Below are positions 19,899-20,973 of a stretch of DNA of 20,973 nt, in pieces; position 1 is the first letter of the stretch; each line of letters begins with the position of its first letter. Below the pieces are notes generated by a model. That model was not told where the DNA came from. It was given only the letters and a program-made list of their open reading frames with translations, and did no database searches. The translations under genes were made by a program, and so were the position numbers. Source of the DNA: Parcubacteria group bacterium GW2011_GWA2_36_10 (GTDB lineage Bacteria; Patescibacteriota; Patescibacteriia; UBA1558; GWA2-36-10); the NCBI GenBank assembly GCA_000991205.1, contig LBRC01000025.1, positions 1-20,973 on the forward strand, in the 5' to 3' direction.

Positions 19899-20003
19899 AT
19901 GGCCGCAAAGAAAAAAACAAAAAAAGTTGCTAAGAAAGCAAAGAAGACAGTAAAGAAAGTTAAGAAGGTTTCGAAGAAGAAAGGTTGCAAGAAATGCAAA
20001 TAG
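19899..20003 (+). CDS. Lys-rich basic mini-protein with a C-terminal CKKC
   Basis: The 34-residue product starts MAAKKKTKKVAKKAKK and ends VSKKKGCKKCK. More than half of the residues are Lys, and the two cysteines (C30, C33) form a CxxC at the end, which could bind metal or be a redox or dimer contact. It resembles the product at 3143-3244 in size, start and composition but differs by this cysteine tail. It is probably a nucleic-acid-binding protein by composition alone. The gene is followed by a clear terminator at 20027-20058, which supports a real transcript. Confidence 0.7.
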   Translation: MAAKKKTKKVAKKAKKTVKKVKKVSKKKGCKKCK

Positions 20004-20026
20004 TTTGCATTTCCTCTTTTAGCAAA

Positions 20027-20058
20027 GCCGGGTAAGATGTTTTTCTTCCCGGTTTTTT
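20027..20058 (+). terminator. Terminator of the second Lys-rich mini-protein gene
   Basis: CCGGG (20028-20032) and CCCGG (20048-20052) pair, with extra AAGA/TCTT pairing, followed by six T. A small GCAAA-TAG-TTTGC hairpin also covers the stop codon at 19996-20008. Confidence 0.8.
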
Positions 20059-20072
20059 GTTACCATATACTC

Positions 20073-20973
20073 ATGAAAACAATTGCGATAATTGGAGCGG
20101 GGGCGGCGGGCATGATGGCTTGCGCGACAATTTGCGAGAGCGACCTCCACGGTAATATTTTTTTGATAGATAAAAATTCCGATATTGGTCAGAAAGTTTT
20201 ATTAACGGGTGGAGGAAGGTGCAATTTGACCACAGGATTAACTGACATAAAAGAGATTTTGAAAAGATATCCGCGAGGCGCGAAATTTCTTAAATATGCA
20301 ATGTATGAATTTTCTCCTGAAAAAGCCAGAAAATGGTTCCTAGATCACAAGCTCCGCACAAAAGTTGAAGATGACATGAGGGTTTTCCCAGCATCTGACA
20401 AAAGTATGGATGTTATTTCGGTTTTTATGAAAATTTTCGATAAACACAAAGTTAAAATGCTTATGTCGAATGAAGTGCTGAGTGTGAAAAAAGTACGCGA
20501 TGGTTTTGAACTCGACCTGCAAGATCGCAAATTGCTTACTGTGAATAAAATGATTTTGGCCGCTGGAGGAGGATCTTATGAAATCGCGCAATCTTTCGGT
20601 CACACAATAACGAAATTGGTACCGAGTTTGAGCGCTTTGAAACTCGCCGATCCTATGGATTTGGCTGGAGTAACGGTTAAGAAAGCCGGATTGAGGTTGC
20701 GTTACGGCACGGATAAATATGAATATGAAGGACCTTTTGTTTTTACTCACTCGGGAATCAGCGGGCCTGCCATATTCGCTTTATCGGCTTTGGCCGCTTA
20801 TGCGGATTTTGATGATAAAAATCCTGCTAAGTTGTTTATCGATTTTGCACCGGATCTAAGCCGAGAAGATGTTTTACAAGATATTAAAAATGAAATCTCT
20901 TCAAGCCCAAAGAAAGATTTCGCAAATACGTTGGCGAAATTCGTTCCCAAATCGAAAAATGGGGCCTCACCCA
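20073..20973 (+). CDS. BaiN/HI0933-type FAD-dependent oxidoreductase (partial)
   Basis: The frame is open from ATG 20073 to the window end (300 codons); full-length relatives have about 400. The N-terminal dinucleotide-binding motif is IAIIGAGAAGMMACATI (4-20), FAD contact IFLIDKNSDIGQKVLLTG (29-46), and the family signature GGGRCNLTT (46-54). KMILAAGGGSY and HSGISGPAIF follow. Relatives are flavin reductases or oxidases of the YhiN/BaiN group with mostly undefined substrates. The loop after AAGGGSY, usually containing PxxGSTGDGY, is shortened here. There is no Shine-Dalgarno sequence. Its codon use has more GCG, CTC and GGA than genes left of 17000. Confidence 0.85.
   Translation, partial: MKTIAIIGAGAAGMMACATICESDLHGNIFLIDKNSDIGQKVLLTGGGRCNLTTGLTDIKEILKRYPRGAKFLKYAMYEFSPEKARKWFLDHKLRTKVEDDMRVFPASDKSMDVISVFMKIFDKHKVKMLMSNEVLSVKKVRDGFELDLQDRKLLTVNKMILAAGGGSYEIAQSFGHTITKLVPSLSALKLADPMDLAGVTVKKAGLRLRYGTDKYEYEGPFVFTHSGISGPAIFALSALAAYADFDDKNPAKLFIDFAPDLSREDVLQDIKNEISSSPKKDFANTLAKFVPKSKNGASP

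Noticed and set aside
20340..20750. Leftward frame of 136 codons at the right edge
   Set aside because: It is antisense to the flavoprotein gene, whose FAD motifs are clear.

Overview
The window looks like a piece of a small-genome Patescibacteria (Candidate Phyla Radiation) chromosome. The reasons are AT-rich, tightly packed genes, a split transketolase, EndoQ and VKOR/DsbA-type genes of the kind common there, very short Lys-rich and membrane proteins, transcripts that seem to start at or next to the start codon, and many short GC-rich palindromes in and between genes. TAA, TAG and TGA all act as stops. This lineage call is inferred from gene content; no phylogeny was run.

Left part (1-5700): a long hairpin repeat, then rluD-like and gmk genes overlapping by one base, rplS behind a near-consensus promoter, tRNA-Leu/Ala/Val, a small membrane protein, a 33-residue Lys-rich protein, and two leftward genes: an endonuclease Q (DNA repair) carrying an in-frame palindromic insert, and a UbiA-like membrane prenyltransferase with a degraded first Asp motif.

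rRNA part (5749-9497, minus strand): a 23S-5S unit with its own perfect TTGACA-17-TATAAT promoter and no 16S beside it. The 23S is bracketed by a two-part inverted repeat (a probable processing stalk), carries two palindromic inserts, and is followed by a possible 28-residue membrane peptide gene in the 23S-5S spacer. A tiny separate transcription unit (17- and 56-codon ORFs with strong ribosome binding sites) lies just upstream.

Middle part (10000-16900): a 3D-domain secreted protein, an MGMT-type alkyltransferase, a membrane-anchored DsbA pair plus VKOR (extracytoplasmic disulfide formation), the two transketolase halves, and a leftward ECF sigma factor / membrane anti-sigma candidate / secreted helical protein cluster that could be an envelope-sensing system.

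Right part (16899-20973): tRNA-Ile, a GIY-YIG protein, tRNA-Phe/Pro/Gly, then a segment with visibly different codon use holding a DUF5679-like zinc ribbon, a small unknown ORF, a pyruvyl-transferase fused to an unknown C-terminal domain, a second Lys-rich mini-protein and the start of a BaiN/HI0933-type flavoprotein cut by the window end.

The main cross-cutting signal is the family of short palindromes. One interrupts a partial copy of tRNA-Phe, one sits in frame in EndoQ, two sit in 23S rRNA, and others form or sit inside terminators.
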